Source: Clostridium sp. AF27-2AA (lineage in GTDB: Bacteria; Bacillota; Clostridia; Lachnospirales; Lachnospiraceae). From it: a DNA stretch of 64,000 nt. The notes beneath the pieces were generated by a model that saw only the letters and a program-made list of their open reading frames with translations, was not told the DNA's origin and searched no databases. The stretch is from positions 1-64,000 of the forward strand of contig NZ_QUFI01000008.1 in assembly GCF_003478505.1 (NCBI RefSeq). Reading direction: 5' to 3'. This document shows, piece after piece, positions 17,701 to 25,137 of the stretch; the first letter of the stretch is position 1, and each line of letters begins with the position of its first letter. The position numbers and the translations under genes are program-made.

Positions 17701-20128
17701 GACCTTCGAGATGGCTGCATCGGCTATGGAGAGTAAACGGCTTGGATTGAGCCAGAAATCCCTGTTCGTTGTGCCGAATCACTTGACCTTACAGTGGGCA
17801 AACGAGTTCCTGCACCTCTATCCGAGTGCCAAGCTCCTTGTTGCCACCAAGAAGGATTTTGAAACAGCAAACCGTAAGAAGTTCTGCGCTCGTATCGCAA
17901 CGGGTGACTATGATGCAGTCATCATCGGTCACAGCCAGTTTGAAAAAATCCCGCTTTCTGCCGAACGACAGGAACGGCAGCTGCGGGAGCAGATTGATGA
18001 GATCGAGGGTGCGATTGCGGAGCTGAAATGGCAGCGTGGCGAAAACTTCACGATCAAGCAGATGGAGAAAACACGAAAATCATTGGAAGCCAGACTGGAC
18101 AAGCTCCTTGCCGCTGACAAGAAAGATGATGTCATTACCTTTGAGCAGTTGGGTGTAGACCGGCTGTTTGTGGACGAAAGCCATGCGTTCAAGAATTTGT
18201 TCCTCTACACAAAAATGCGAAATGTGGCAGGTCTGTCCACCTCCGAAGCCCAGAAATCTTCGGATATGTTTATGAAGTGCCGCTATATGGATGAGCTGAC
18301 CGGCGGGCGTGGTGTGATCTTTGCAACCGGTACTCCAGTAAGTAACTCGATGACCGAGCTTTATACGGTCATGCGCTATCTCCAGTACAGTACGCTCCAG
18401 CAAAAGAACCTGACCCATTTTGATTCCTGGGCATCGACCTTCGGAGAAACAACAACTGCGATTGAGCTTGCACCGGAGGGAACCGGCTATCGTGCCAGAA
18501 CCCGATTTGCGAAGTTCTTCAACCTGCCTGAACTGATGAATATGTTCAAGGAGGTTGCCGACATCAAGACCTCTGACCAGTTGCATCTCCCTGTTCCCGA
18601 AGCAAAGTTTGAAACGGTTGTGGTTCAGCCCTCTGAGTACCAGAAGGATATGGTGGCTTCCCTTTCAGAGAGAGCAGCAGATGTTCATGCCGGTATTGTA
18701 GACCCGTCCGTCGATAATATGCTCAAGATTACCAGCGACGGACGAAAATTGGGACTGGATCAGCGGCTAATGAACACCCTGTTACCCGATGACCCTGACA
18801 GCAAGCTCAATGCCTGCGTGGGAAATATCCTGCGTATCTGGCAGGACGGTCAGGCTGACAAATTGACCCAGTTGGTGTTCTGCGACCTTAGCACACCGAA
18901 AAATGATGGAACCTTCAATGTCTATGATGATGTCAAAACCAAGCTGATTGCAAACGGTGTGCCTGCGGAAGAAGTTGCCTTTATCCATGATGCAGATACC
19001 GAGGCAAAGAAAAAAGACCTCTTTGCCAAGGTTCGTACCGGGCAGGTGCGAGTGCTTCTTGGCAGTACGCAAAAGATGGGTGCAGGAACCAACGTCCAGG
19101 ACAAATTGGTGGCAGTTCACCACTTGGATGTGGGTTGGCGTCCGTCTGATATGACCCAGAGAAACGGTCGTATCATCCGTCAGGGCAACCGGAACAAAGA
19201 GGTTCAGGTGTATCAGTATGTGACCGAGGGAACCTTCGATGCCTACCTGTATCAGACCTTGGAAAACAAGCAGAAGTTTATTTCTCAGATTATGACCTCC
19301 AAATCACCGGTTCGCTCCTGTGACGATGTGGATGAGCAGGCGCTGTCCTATGCGGAGATCAAGGCGCTGTGTGCCGGCAATCCGCTTATCAAGGAAAAGA
19401 TGGACTTGGACATTGATGTGGCAAGGCTGAAGGTGCTGAAAGCTGACCACCAGAGCCAGCAGTACCGTATGGAAGATAAGCTTCTGAAATACTTCCCGGC
19501 TGAGATTGAAAAGCAGACAGGCTATATTCATGGCTTTGAAGCTGATATTAAAACCGTGGAAGCACACCCGCAGATTGCCGATGGCTTTTGCGGCATGGAA
19601 ATCATGGGCAAAGCCTACACCGAAAAGGCAGATGCCGGTGAAATCCTCCTTGCGGCTTGTAAGGACACGAAAAGTGCCGATCCGGTTCCTCTTGGCAGTT
19701 ACCGTGGCTTTCAGATGGAGCTTTCGTTTGACAGTTTCCGGAACGAGTTCGATGTGACCCTGAAGGGCGCTGTGAGCCACAGAGTAGCCCTTGGAACGGA
19801 CGCACGAGGAAATATCACCCGACTGGACAATGCCCTTGCAGGCATCCTTGAGCGCTTAGAACGAGCCAATGAGCAGTTGAATAATCTCTACAATCAGCAG
19901 GAAGCAGCCAAGGCGGAGGTTGGAAAACCGTTCCCGCAGGAAGCAGAGCTGACAGCCAAAAGTCAGCGACTGGCAGAACTGGATGCAGCCCTGAATATGG
20001 AGGACTCTGTGGAAAATCGTGACGAAAGAAGCGAGTCAGAGCGTCCTTCTGTGTTGGCTGATCTGAAATCCAAAGCGGAGCATATCCCGCCTGCAAAATA
20101 CTCTGAAACCCGTGAGGAGGTGTTGTAA
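11798..20128 (+). CDS. Giant N6-adenine methylase / SNF2 helicase (LtrC-like ICE protein)
   Basis: Encodes 2,776 residues. Segments in order: an ArdC/LtrC-like N-terminus (NWTSFLRTMSRNYEFTYPEQ); a hydrophilic linker at about 255-370 overprinted by tnpV; several LPD-type modules; a methyltransferase domain with a GNVPFGNY motif near residue 1350; and an SNF2-type helicase with AHEVGAGKT near 1960, VDESHAFKN near 2125, ATGTPVSNS near 2175, and a C-terminal helicase half containing GAGTNVQ and QRNGRIIRQGN. Such proteins probably protect incoming DNA from restriction and remodel it. The ATG at 11798 follows GGAGGGATACA. The stop overlaps the mobC start by one base. Confidence 0.9.
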   Translation: MNAKERFYSGLAKETIGKITSNTDNWTSFLRTMSRNYEFTYPEQVMIYAQRPNATFCKPYEDWNAENYRRYVKRGSTGIALFVMNRDKPYLRYVFDVADTGVRRSSPELKPWEVTPENRSYVMEAMERTFGVAADGVLEAQLEDIASALAAEYWDDYKKQFLDIVANSFLEEYDELNIEVAFKNAVANSVSYTMYCRFVESPDNYFEHEDFQKVFDFNTRQTVNALGTAVNAISTRMFQEIEKAIGEHEQIKATERSTDYERDDLQTGRRLSDSEPSVGERGRETSGQVRQDASSIFGTEQSDAPERHDSDGEPVPAPVGDRGNSESQSGVSDGAVPEGQPRTGQGNAADGVGAAHEQPESTGGGSRDDGAYQQLSLNLFLSENEQISFIDRAESFTPSAFSFAQEEIDHFLLLGSNTDEARKVVALEYMKQKPLEEIVQTLKQVYHGGYGLKEDSGNICAWYAEDGIHLAKGSSAIDSPRAQIVSWETVAERIGELLENGRFATNVELVEASGYERQKLAESLWHLYHDLSEEARSSNYLAILHQEPFRGFPDETADLAEKLDDPRFHATLVQQYSEFRKTLAENPDLLRFHYHKLNLIQKQLYELNMPLREYQTDMMQMPLVRQFITDDEVNADLTRGSGFSGGKARIYNYWQENHSAKEKMDFLKHEYGTGGHSHACSGATHSGQDHDAKGVAYTKSGCDKLQMSWAQVVQRIDGLIRKGRYLSPEEEAERQAIEEAKTDPLEDVYDRFAVIDTEDGEYAIWDNQTDDYYVDPEGVTEYFTDEWLANDYLEEVRQSVAAMESVQPEAPVAEPAEVVEASASEEPKWNYQVGDTVYLDDTAFRVEQITDREVQLRDPTLAYPIFRAENRENFERMLSQDERNHAVRVDAQTEEKPVTEDFLGKTEPRDYTPEYQLLDRLRMDCEYFLGAGQHSEKHLWAGNRHAQIAKMRELYEMIPDKPEWLTPEMINSYEERMAPRYLVAAYHHFENGFDDKLDYYTLEEAEKAAQGYVDGTMEDDGFKYDGAAVYDQQEHKCIRIYGDYPDEKAHAQVRASAEPEQQEPEHFIDHFYVAEDIQKRGALDIKEYSSFDDALRAYYALPDTQRKALGAMNTRDLPGSLDFVQCVDGKDTIIQDYAQVDGWQNAEVMDIIAQLEQSITTREIPPVPAVNFHITDDNIGEGGPKQKFARNIAAIETLFKLESENRNATTEEQEILSNYVGWGGLADAFDPDKGNWAKEYQTLKNLLSEDEYAAARASTLNAHYTSPTVIRSIYDAVGQMGFETGNILEPAMGIGNFFGMLPPEMQSSRLYGVELDSITGRIAQKLYPNAEIKVAGFETTDRRDFYDLAVGNVPFGNYKVSDKPYDKLGFSIHNYFFAKALDQVRPGGVVAFVTSRYTMDSKNSDARRYMAQRAELLGAIRLPNDAFKKNAGTEVVSDILFLQKRDHPIDIVPEWVNLDRTEEGHTMNSYFVAHPEMVLGDTVEESTAYGMDITVRPIEGMELSELLKEAVSHIQGTYQAVELPEADKGKEIETIPATPDVKNFSYTVVDGNVYFRENSLMRRVDLNEKAKDRVMGMVELRGIVNELIEYQLEDYPDEMITQKQAELNDAYDAFAAKNGLINNRANGQAFADDSSYYLLCSLENVDEDGNLKSKADMFTKRTIKPERRVTSVDTPSEALAISIGERGKVDLPFMAQLLGTPGEYDAIQAELRGVIFKDPMAPDAVEVGWQTADDYLSGDVRSKLRVAQMAADRDSSFHINVEALQKAQPKDLDASEIDVRLGATWIDADYIQQFMEETFETPYYLRRSIEVKFSELTAEWRINGKSSPNYNDVAAYVTYGTERANAYRILEETLNLKDIRIYDTIEDADGKQKRVLNKKETTLAQQKQQAIKDAFRDWIWRDPHRRETLSTKYNELFNSTRPREYDGSHIRFGGMNPDITLREHQRNAIAHVLYGGNTLLAHEVGAGKTFEMAASAMESKRLGLSQKSLFVVPNHLTLQWANEFLHLYPSAKLLVATKKDFETANRKKFCARIATGDYDAVIIGHSQFEKIPLSAERQERQLREQIDEIEGAIAELKWQRGENFTIKQMEKTRKSLEARLDKLLAADKKDDVITFEQLGVDRLFVDESHAFKNLFLYTKMRNVAGLSTSEAQKSSDMFMKCRYMDELTGGRGVIFATGTPVSNSMTELYTVMRYLQYSTLQQKNLTHFDSWASTFGETTTAIELAPEGTGYRARTRFAKFFNLPELMNMFKEVADIKTSDQLHLPVPEAKFETVVVQPSEYQKDMVASLSERAADVHAGIVDPSVDNMLKITSDGRKLGLDQRLMNTLLPDDPDSKLNACVGNILRIWQDGQADKLTQLVFCDLSTPKNDGTFNVYDDVKTKLIANGVPAEEVAFIHDADTEAKKKDLFAKVRTGQVRVLLGSTQKMGAGTNVQDKLVAVHHLDVGWRPSDMTQRNGRIIRQGNRNKEVQVYQYVTEGTFDAYLYQTLENKQKFISQIMTSKSPVRSCDDVDEQALSYAEIKALCAGNPLIKEKMDLDIDVARLKVLKADHQSQQYRMEDKLLKYFPAEIEKQTGYIHGFEADIKTVEAHPQIADGFCGMEIMGKAYTEKADAGEILLAACKDTKSADPVPLGSYRGFQMELSFDSFRNEFDVTLKGAVSHRVALGTDARGNITRLDNALAGILERLERANEQLNNLYNQQEAAKAEVGKPFPQEAELTAKSQRLAELDAALNMEDSVENRDERSESERPSVLADLKSKAEHIPPAKYSETREEVL
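12576..12923 (+). CDS. tnpV: TnpV family protein overprinted inside the helicase gene
   Basis: A complete 115-residue frame lies within the SNF2/methylase gene but shifted by one base. Its ATG has AAAGGAG nine bases upstream. The protein contains YRQAGDYQIPNLQL, KPLGKYGRMRRAFL and a C-terminal AWVQHMNSLKAQAEEVV segment. This matches the TnpV family (first named from Tn4451) in order and length. In the host frame the same bases encode a Gly/Ser/Asp/Glu-rich linker without obvious fold. Both frames therefore appear to be used. Whether TnpV is translated is inferred from its ribosome site and family resemblance. Confidence 0.65.
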   Translation: MSEMTYRQAGDYQIPNLQLENEGEKPLGKYGRMRRAFLEQNNPMLLNDMILTESLFPHLWEIEETAKARVEFLMEQYLKDSPAPDKETQQMAWVQHMNSLKAQAEEVVMTELINS

Positions 20129-20460
20129 TGGCAAAGCGAGATCAGGATGTTCATTTCCTTGCATCCAAGGAGGAGGTCGAGCGAATCCATGAGAAGATGG
20201 ACGAGCTTGGCATCCGCAGCATGGGAGCCTATCTGCGGAAAATGGCTCTGGATGGTTACTGTATCAGACTGGATTTGCAGGATGTGAAAGCCCTGGTTTC
20301 GCTCCTGCGAATCTGCTCCAACAACCTGAACCAGTACGCAAAGCGAGCGAACGAAACAGGCAGCATCTATCGTGCTGACATTGAGGATTTGCAAAAACGG
20401 CTGGAGGAGATCTGGACGGACATGAGAGAAGTTCTTGTTCGCCTGTCCTCAATCCAGTAA
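20128..20460 (+). CDS. mobC: MobC-type plasmid mobilization relaxosome protein
   Basis: Encodes 110 residues. It starts HFLASKEEVERIHEKMDELG, a ribbon-helix-helix-like opening, and contains SMGAYLRKMALDGY and a MobC-type segment (LLRICSNNLNQYAKRANE). MobC proteins bind oriT and help the relaxase nick. Its ATG overlaps the helicase stop codon (TAATG), and GGAGGTGTTG is upstream. It is separated from the relaxase gene by the CD1845-like gene. Confidence 0.88.
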   Translation: MAKRDQDVHFLASKEEVERIHEKMDELGIRSMGAYLRKMALDGYCIRLDLQDVKALVSLLRICSNNLNQYAKRANETGSIYRADIEDLQKRLEEIWTDMREVLVRLSSIQ

Positions 20461-20479
20461 TCCGACAACTTGTTGGGAA

Positions 20480-20550
20480 GTCGCAGTTTCGGCTGCGGCT
20501 TTTACATAAGGGTTGACATCATTGCGTTATGGCAGATACCCTTGTACAAT
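20480..20550 (+). promoter_or_regulatory. Hairpin with TTTTACATAAG, then promoter for the CD1845-relaxase genes
   Basis: A hairpin (GTCGCAG ... CTGCGGC, 20480-20499) is followed by TTTTACATAAG, another copy of the hairpin-plus-TTACATA pattern. Downstream, TTGCGT at 20522-20527 and TACAAT at 20545-20550 are 17 bases apart and probably start transcription of the next two genes. Confidence 0.5.
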
Positions 20551-20576
20551 ATAATTAAAAGAAAGGGGTTGAGCCT

Positions 20577-20861
20577 ATGAAGCTGGTATTGAAGATATTG
20601 GCACTGCCGGTGCTGTTCGTTGTAAAAGTGATTTGCATTCTTGGAAATCTGCTTACAAATGTTGTGTCCTATGTAATTGGTTTATTGCTCTTGGTCATTG
20701 GCGGATCTGCGATTTACTGCATTGTAAAGGCTTTGTGGCAGTCCCTGCTTATTCTTGTGGTTCTTGGAATTGCGACAATAGCAGCGGTGTTCTTGCTCGT
20801 CTGGGCTGTTATGAAAGTCGAGAATATTGGAGAAAGTCTGGGAGCATTTATCAGGTCATAA
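20577..20861 (+). CDS. CD1845 family small membrane protein
   Basis: Encodes 94 residues, nearly all hydrophobic, forming about two to three membrane helices (roughly 5-25, 30-52 and 55-80). Members are found next to the relaxase gene in CTn-type elements. The start at 20577 has AAAGGGGTTGAG upstream. No catalytic residues are apparent. It probably assists transfer or surface exclusion, but that is only inference from position. Confidence 0.65.
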   Translation: MKLVLKILALPVLFVVKVICILGNLLTNVVSYVIGLLLLVIGGSAIYCIVKALWQSLLILVVLGIATIAAVFLLVWAVMKVENIGESLGAFIRS

Positions 20862-20914
20862 GATAATATCAGAGAAAAGTCACCGACCGGTGGCTTTTTC
20901 TTTTTGGGAAGGAA

Positions 20915-22336
20915 GTGATGGGAATGGCAGCGACAAGATTGATTGCACTCCATGTGAATAAGGGAAAGACGGTCGCTCAATGTTTGGCAGACAGAACCGA
21001 CTACTCACAAAATGCCGCAAAAACCAATGATGGCGAATTTATCAGTTCCTATGAGTGTGATCCAAAGACAGCAGATGAGGAATTTCTGCTTTCCAAACGG
21101 CAGTATCAGCATATTACCGGCAGACAGCAGAAGAACAATATCATCGCATACCAGATACGCCAGTCCTTTAAGCCGGGAGAAATCACCCCGGAAGAAGCGA
21201 ACCAAGTCGGCTATGAAACAGCGATGCGATGGACAAAGGGAAAACACGCTTTCATCGTTGCGACCCACATCGACAAATCCCACATTCACAATCATATCAT
21301 TTATAATTCGACCTCGCTGGATGCCACACGGAAATTCAAAAACTTCTTTCTTTCCGGTCTGGCGGTGCAAAGACTCAGTGATATGGTTTGCCTGGAACAC
21401 GGGCTGTCCATTATTACACCGAAGCCGTATCGGGAGCGCCAGAAAAGAACTGTTTATCCCAAGAAGCGTACCCAGCGTGACGAATTATGTGATGCGATTG
21501 ATGCGGTGCTGAAGCAGAAACCAAAGAGCTTTGATGGCTTTGTTCAGGCTCTGGCTGACATGGGATTTGAGTTCAAGGATGGAAAGCAGCCTGCGTTCAA
21601 GGGCGAGAATCAGAAGCGTTTCATTCGGCTGCGTTCCCTGGGCGAAGGATATAGCAAAGAGGAAATTCAAGCGGTTATCTCCGGCAAGAACCTGCACAAA
21701 TCAAAAGGCGGCTCTGCCAAGGCTCCTGCCCCGAAGCAGTTCCAGATGCTGATTGATATTCAGGCAAAGATGGCCGAGGGCAAGACGGTCGGTTATGAAA
21801 AGTGGGCGAAGAAGTTCAACCGAAAAGAAGCTGCCCGAACGGTAATCCTACTGAAAGAAAAAGGCTTGGGCAACTACGACGATCTGACTGCTCATATTGA
21901 AAATCTGTCTGCCCGGTTCGATGCGCTTTCTGATTCTATCAAGGTCGCAGAGAAACGTATGGTTGAGGTTCAGGCGTTGCAGCAGCACATCAAAAATTAT
22001 CGCAACACAAGGCAAATTTATATCGAGTACCGCAAGTCTGGATATAGCAAAAAATTCTTTGAAGAACACCGTCAGGAAATCACAATTCATAAAGCGGCGA
22101 AGCAAGCCTTTGATGAATTGCAGATTACAAAGCTCCCGTCCATGCAATCATTGTATGAGGAGTTTCATCAGCTGGCAGTCCAGAAAAAGCAGGACTACGC
22201 TGAGTACCGTCAGATCAGAAAAGAGAAAGAAGAACTGCTGATTGCCAAACGGACGGTTGAAACGATTTTGAATATCGACAGGCAGAAAGAGCAGGAAAAA
22301 GAGAAAGAGAAAGAGGAAAAGAAGAACTTCCGTTAA
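20915..22336 (+). CDS. MobP-type relaxase
   Basis: Encodes 473 residues. The relaxase domain is N-terminal, with a motif I Tyr at about 29 (RTDYSQN) and the metal-binding motif III HIDKSHIHNHII at about 117-128. A long charged helical C-terminus follows. It cuts one strand at oriT, stays covalently attached and leads that strand into the recipient. The start at 20915 follows GGAAGGAAGTG. The gene is the last transfer gene of the backbone and is closed by a strong terminator. Confidence 0.92.
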   Translation: MMGMAATRLIALHVNKGKTVAQCLADRTDYSQNAAKTNDGEFISSYECDPKTADEEFLLSKRQYQHITGRQQKNNIIAYQIRQSFKPGEITPEEANQVGYETAMRWTKGKHAFIVATHIDKSHIHNHIIYNSTSLDATRKFKNFFLSGLAVQRLSDMVCLEHGLSIITPKPYRERQKRTVYPKKRTQRDELCDAIDAVLKQKPKSFDGFVQALADMGFEFKDGKQPAFKGENQKRFIRLRSLGEGYSKEEIQAVISGKNLHKSKGGSAKAPAPKQFQMLIDIQAKMAEGKTVGYEKWAKKFNRKEAARTVILLKEKGLGNYDDLTAHIENLSARFDALSDSIKVAEKRMVEVQALQQHIKNYRNTRQIYIEYRKSGYSKKFFEEHRQEITIHKAAKQAFDELQITKLPSMQSLYEEFHQLAVQKKQDYAEYRQIRKEKEELLIAKRTVETILNIDRQKEQEKEKEKEEKKNFR

Positions 22337-22339
22337 AGC

Positions 22340-22395
22340 AAAAAGCCACGGTCTGCACTCCCCAAAGGGTGCGGATCGTGGCTGCTTTTTTGCTT
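22340..22395 (+). terminator. Terminator of the relaxase operon
   Basis: A long hairpin has arms AAAGCCACG with TGCACTC on the left and GGGTGC with CGTGGCT on the right, and ends in TTTTTTG. It starts immediately after the relaxase stop codon. Confidence 0.85.
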
Positions 22396-22479
22396 TTCGA
22401 TTTCGGTGCTTTCAACCATGGGCAAATTTTTATTCTACTGTTCTTTGAGAAACGATTGAAAATCGTGTAGCCATCATCG

Positions 22480-22600
22480 GCAGATGATGTTCAAAGGGGA
22501 TTGGGGATGCTTCCCCAACAAGCAAATTTGCGAAGATTGCACCGAAGGGAAAATCGAGAAAATGAGTGAACCTGTACAGGTTTACACTGCTTGCCAATTT
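22480..22600. other. Candidate origin of transfer and cargo boundary
   Basis: The 220 bases between the relaxase terminator and the M48 gene have no open frame but several symmetric sites. These are a hairpin TGGGGA/TCCCCA near 22,500-22,520, the palindrome GCAAATTTGC near 22,523-22,534, and the 14-bp perfect palindrome AACCTGTACAGGTT at 22569-22582. Inverted repeats next to a relaxase gene are typical of oriT. This assignment is an inference; no known nic sequence was recognised. Confidence 0.3.
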
Positions 22601-22614
22601 GTGAGATTATGAAT

Positions 22615-23484
22615 TTAGTATCGAGAATAGGGTACACCTAAATTTTGCAATGCTGCAACCCTATCATCGTTGCATGGATGAGTTGAGTATATTGCACTGA
22701 GAAAACCATCATGCGGAACATCTGAGATATGTTGGTCTAATACCGTCGCTAATTCAAGACCAAAACCAATTTTATAAGCAAATTCATCAGCCAGATACTC
22801 ATTTTGTCTCATAGACCACATCAGAAAAAGCATACAGAACTTTACCCATAACCAAGAAAGTGCTGTTGATATTCCTGCGAAAACTGCGGTAATTATACCC
22901 ATTACACCACTACGAGAGCATATTGCGAACAGCCCCATGATTGCAGAAAAAATCCAGTAGGATATTTTGATTAACAGGAGGCACCCGGATATAAATATAT
23001 TGCCCCCGCCAATCAATAATTGGATAACAGTATGTCCGTATGAGAGATGTCCGATCTCATGGGCGAGAATTCCAAGTATCATATCATCGGAGAGTAAAAG
23101 CAATCCGTCAGTTATGCATAGTGTTTGCCTACCTAGAGCAAATGCATTTGGAGCAGGATCATGGATAATCTTCACTTTCACTTTTTTAGGACAGTATGAT
23201 GTGTTCTCTTTTGCTTTATCTAAAACATATTGAACCAGCGGGACAACTCGAAGTTTTATATCTACTCTTTTTATATCGCTTGCTCCTGCGAAGGCAGCCA
23301 GGCACATTTCGCCTAATGGGGATAAGCTGATAGCTACTGTGAAAAAGTAAATACAAATCAGTTCAACAATGCTTCCTGACGAACCGAACACAGCAACAAT
23401 CAGCAGAATATTAAGAGTAAAGAACAGAAGAGTTCCTAAGTTTGAGAAGCGAACAATTCTGCCTACACGATGCCAAATATCCAT
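22615..23484 (-). CDS. M48 family membrane metalloprotease (HtpX-like)
   Basis: Encodes about 289 residues. Two hydrophobic helices lie near 15-60, the zinc-binding HEIGHLSYGH near 142-151, and further hydrophobic segments near 155-215. NEYLADEFAYKIG carries the third metal ligand. Family members are membrane proteases of the HtpX/Ste24 type. The ATG at 23484 has a G-rich ribosome site (AAAAGGGGGGTGC), better than upstream alternatives. It is the last gene of the minus-strand toxin-like cluster, 50 bases after a DUF1292-like gene. It may process or control the neighbouring proteins, but that is speculation. Confidence 0.8.
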   Translation of the reverse strand: MDIWHRVGRIVRFSNLGTLLFFTLNILLIVAVFGSSGSIVELICIYFFTVAISLSPLGEMCLAAFAGASDIKRVDIKLRVVPLVQYVLDKAKENTSYCPKKVKVKIIHDPAPNAFALGRQTLCITDGLLLLSDDMILGILAHEIGHLSYGHTVIQLLIGGGNIFISGCLLLIKISYWIFSAIMGLFAICSRSGVMGIITAVFAGISTALSWLWVKFCMLFLMWSMRQNEYLADEFAYKIGFGLELATVLDQHISDVPHDGFLSAIYSTHPCNDDRVAALQNLGVPYSRY

Positions 23485-23533
23485 AATGCACCCCCCTTTT
23501 ATCGTGTTGTTGGTTTGAGCTTGCATTGTTTAA

Positions 23534-23797
23534 TTACTCAAATGTAAAGAAATCTTTGTTTCGCTCTTTGAACAGAGCAAAGACAGTCTCTAACACAAAT
23601 TCGTTTTCAACACCAACATATTCTTCTGTTTCATCGTCAATTTCTTTCAGCTGCAAAATAACAACTTGCCCATCCGAATCTCCAATAGGAAGCAGGACAA
23701 CATATTCGTTCTGGCGATACGGTATTAAGTCAAGAAATTCAAATTCAACTTCGTTCCCATTCTCATCATTCAAAGTTATAATGTTGTCTTCATCCAT
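23534..23797 (-). CDS. DUF1292-like small acidic protein
   Basis: Encodes 87 acidic residues. The pattern IITLNDENGNEVEFEFLDLI ... YVVLLPIG and VVILQLKEIDDE matches the DUF1292 (YrzB-like) family common in Firmicutes. It lies 17 bases downstream of another small gene, in a run of minus-strand genes after two toxin-like proteins. Its position is where immunity genes are often found, but DUF1292 proteins are not established immunity proteins. Function is unknown. Confidence 0.65.
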   Translation of the reverse strand: MDEDNIITLNDENGNEVEFEFLDLIPYRQNEYVVLLPIGDSDGQVVILQLKEIDDETEEYVGVENEFVLETVFALFKERNKDFFTFE

Positions 23798-23813
23798 GTC
23801 GTCGTTCCTTTTC

Positions 23814-24068
23814 TTAATATAAATAATTATCGTTGATAATGATGCCTAATAGTTCAAAGAGATTATCCTTTTTGGAAAGAATGCATTTTTTCATGGCTTG
23901 TTTAATTTGTTCCGTTGAAATGCTATCAGGCAACATTTCCCTTGGGACACCATGACCGAATTGCCGAAAATACTGTTCTTCGATTTCATAATACTCATTA
24001 TCAATTTTCGGTTCAGGTGTATTAAGGAAGCTATTCATAAAATCTGCAACGCTCTTGTTTTTGTCCAT
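23814..24068 (-). CDS. Small protein following the metallopeptidase toxin, possible immunity protein
   Basis: Encodes 84 residues (MDKNKSVADFMNSFL ...) with an acidic centre (NEYYEIEEQYFRQFGHG). No family was recognised. The ATG at 24068 sits ten bases beyond the stop of the WXG-metallopeptidase gene, with AGGTAGGTG as ribosome site; a GTG at 24077 is an alternative. A small acidic protein directly behind a polymorphic toxin is the usual place for an immunity gene. That role is inferred from context only. Confidence 0.5.
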   Translation of the reverse strand: MDKNKSVADFMNSFLNTPEPKIDNEYYEIEEQYFRQFGHGVPREMLPDSISTEQIKQAMKKCILSKKDNLFELLGIIINDNYLY

Positions 24069-24077
24069 TGTATGCAC

Positions 24078-25118
24078 CTACCTTTCTCTGCTCAAGACCC
24101 TAACATGATTATCTGGTCTAATAGAATCAATCATTGAAGAAAAAATACCAAACGCTGTAGGAAAGAAATTTGCTAATAGCTCTAATTTGCCTTGGTCTCC
24201 CATAGACGCTTCAAAAAAGTGGGCAAAGGCTTCTGCTTGTAGATTGCCCGGTCTCGTCCAATAGTTCCTTGAGTGACCATAATTTCCGTGCAATTGACCA
24301 TTTGTTGTCGCATCAATTAAGTCCGAGAAGGAGTGAGCTGAATCCTGCCTAATACGGGTCAGAAAAGCAGTTTGCTTTTCCACTGGAAGATTGTTATATA
24401 AGCTCAGGATTCTTTGTCCGTCCTCAACCAGTGCCTCAGCAAATTCTGGAGTATTGGATAGATTGCTCCGATAGTTGCACGAAGCATGGTCGATCATGTG
24501 AGCAAGCTCGTGGAAATAAGTTGTTCCTGCACCTCTTGGATTTGTCATATCAGAAGCTGCATTGTAGTAGACTCCTCGTGAATGCCCTATATAATTTCCC
24601 GGTGAGTAATGTGCTGTCTGATCCGGTGGATATTCAGAATCTTGTATCATCAGTTTACCAGCGAAATGGTCAAACACTTCTCTGACATTCTGCTCTGCAT
24701 TTTCATGGCGTTGTGATATAACAGCGATATATCCGTCTGGTGTGCTACCTTGGGTTAGCACGCCAAGGCAATACTGATAAGACGAATTACCAACATTAGG
24801 TGTTTGCAGACCCTGGAGGAAAGAATTTCGTGCAGAAGGAGTGTCCAAATTAACATTATCATATTCTTGTACACTTTTGGCAAGTGAAGCAACGTATTTT
24901 TCGGCCTGAAGCATAATCTGTAAAATATCATTCAGGGCTTTGTTGCAATCTTTTACGATAGTTCCCAGCTCATCGTACTTCTTGTCATTCCATCCAATTC
25001 CCAATTGCTGATATTTCATCTTCACAGAACTTCTTGTAGTTTCGATAGAAGAAATGGAGGTCCGCATATTTTTCAGTATTGTCAGTAATTGAGTTGCATC
25101 AGCATTTACGTTGCTCAA
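24078..25118 (-). CDS. WXG100-like protein with C-terminal HExxH metallopeptidase toxin domain
   Basis: Encodes 346 residues starting with TTG behind AGGAGGTGAGTG. Residues 1-95 are helical, with a WXG-like turn (GIGWNDKKYDELG), as in substrates of type VII secretion. A linker follows. The C-terminal domain carries HELAHMID near 200-207 and a probable third ligand in AEAFAHFFEA near 300, as in zincin toxin domains. The N-terminal part closely matches that of the neighbouring gene, while the C-terminal parts are unrelated. This is the layout of polymorphic toxins. No secretion genes are visible in the window. Confidence 0.7.
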   Translation of the reverse strand: MSNVNADATQLLTILKNMRTSISSIETTRSSVKMKYQQLGIGWNDKKYDELGTIVKDCNKALNDILQIMLQAEKYVASLAKSVQEYDNVNLDTPSARNSFLQGLQTPNVGNSSYQYCLGVLTQGSTPDGYIAVISQRHENAEQNVREVFDHFAGKLMIQDSEYPPDQTAHYSPGNYIGHSRGVYYNAASDMTNPRGAGTTYFHELAHMIDHASCNYRSNLSNTPEFAEALVEDGQRILSLYNNLPVEKQTAFLTRIRQDSAHSFSDLIDATTNGQLHGNYGHSRNYWTRPGNLQAEAFAHFFEASMGDQGKLELLANFFPTAFGIFSSMIDSIRPDNHVRVLSRER

Positions 25119-25137
25119 ACACTCACCTCCTCATTTG

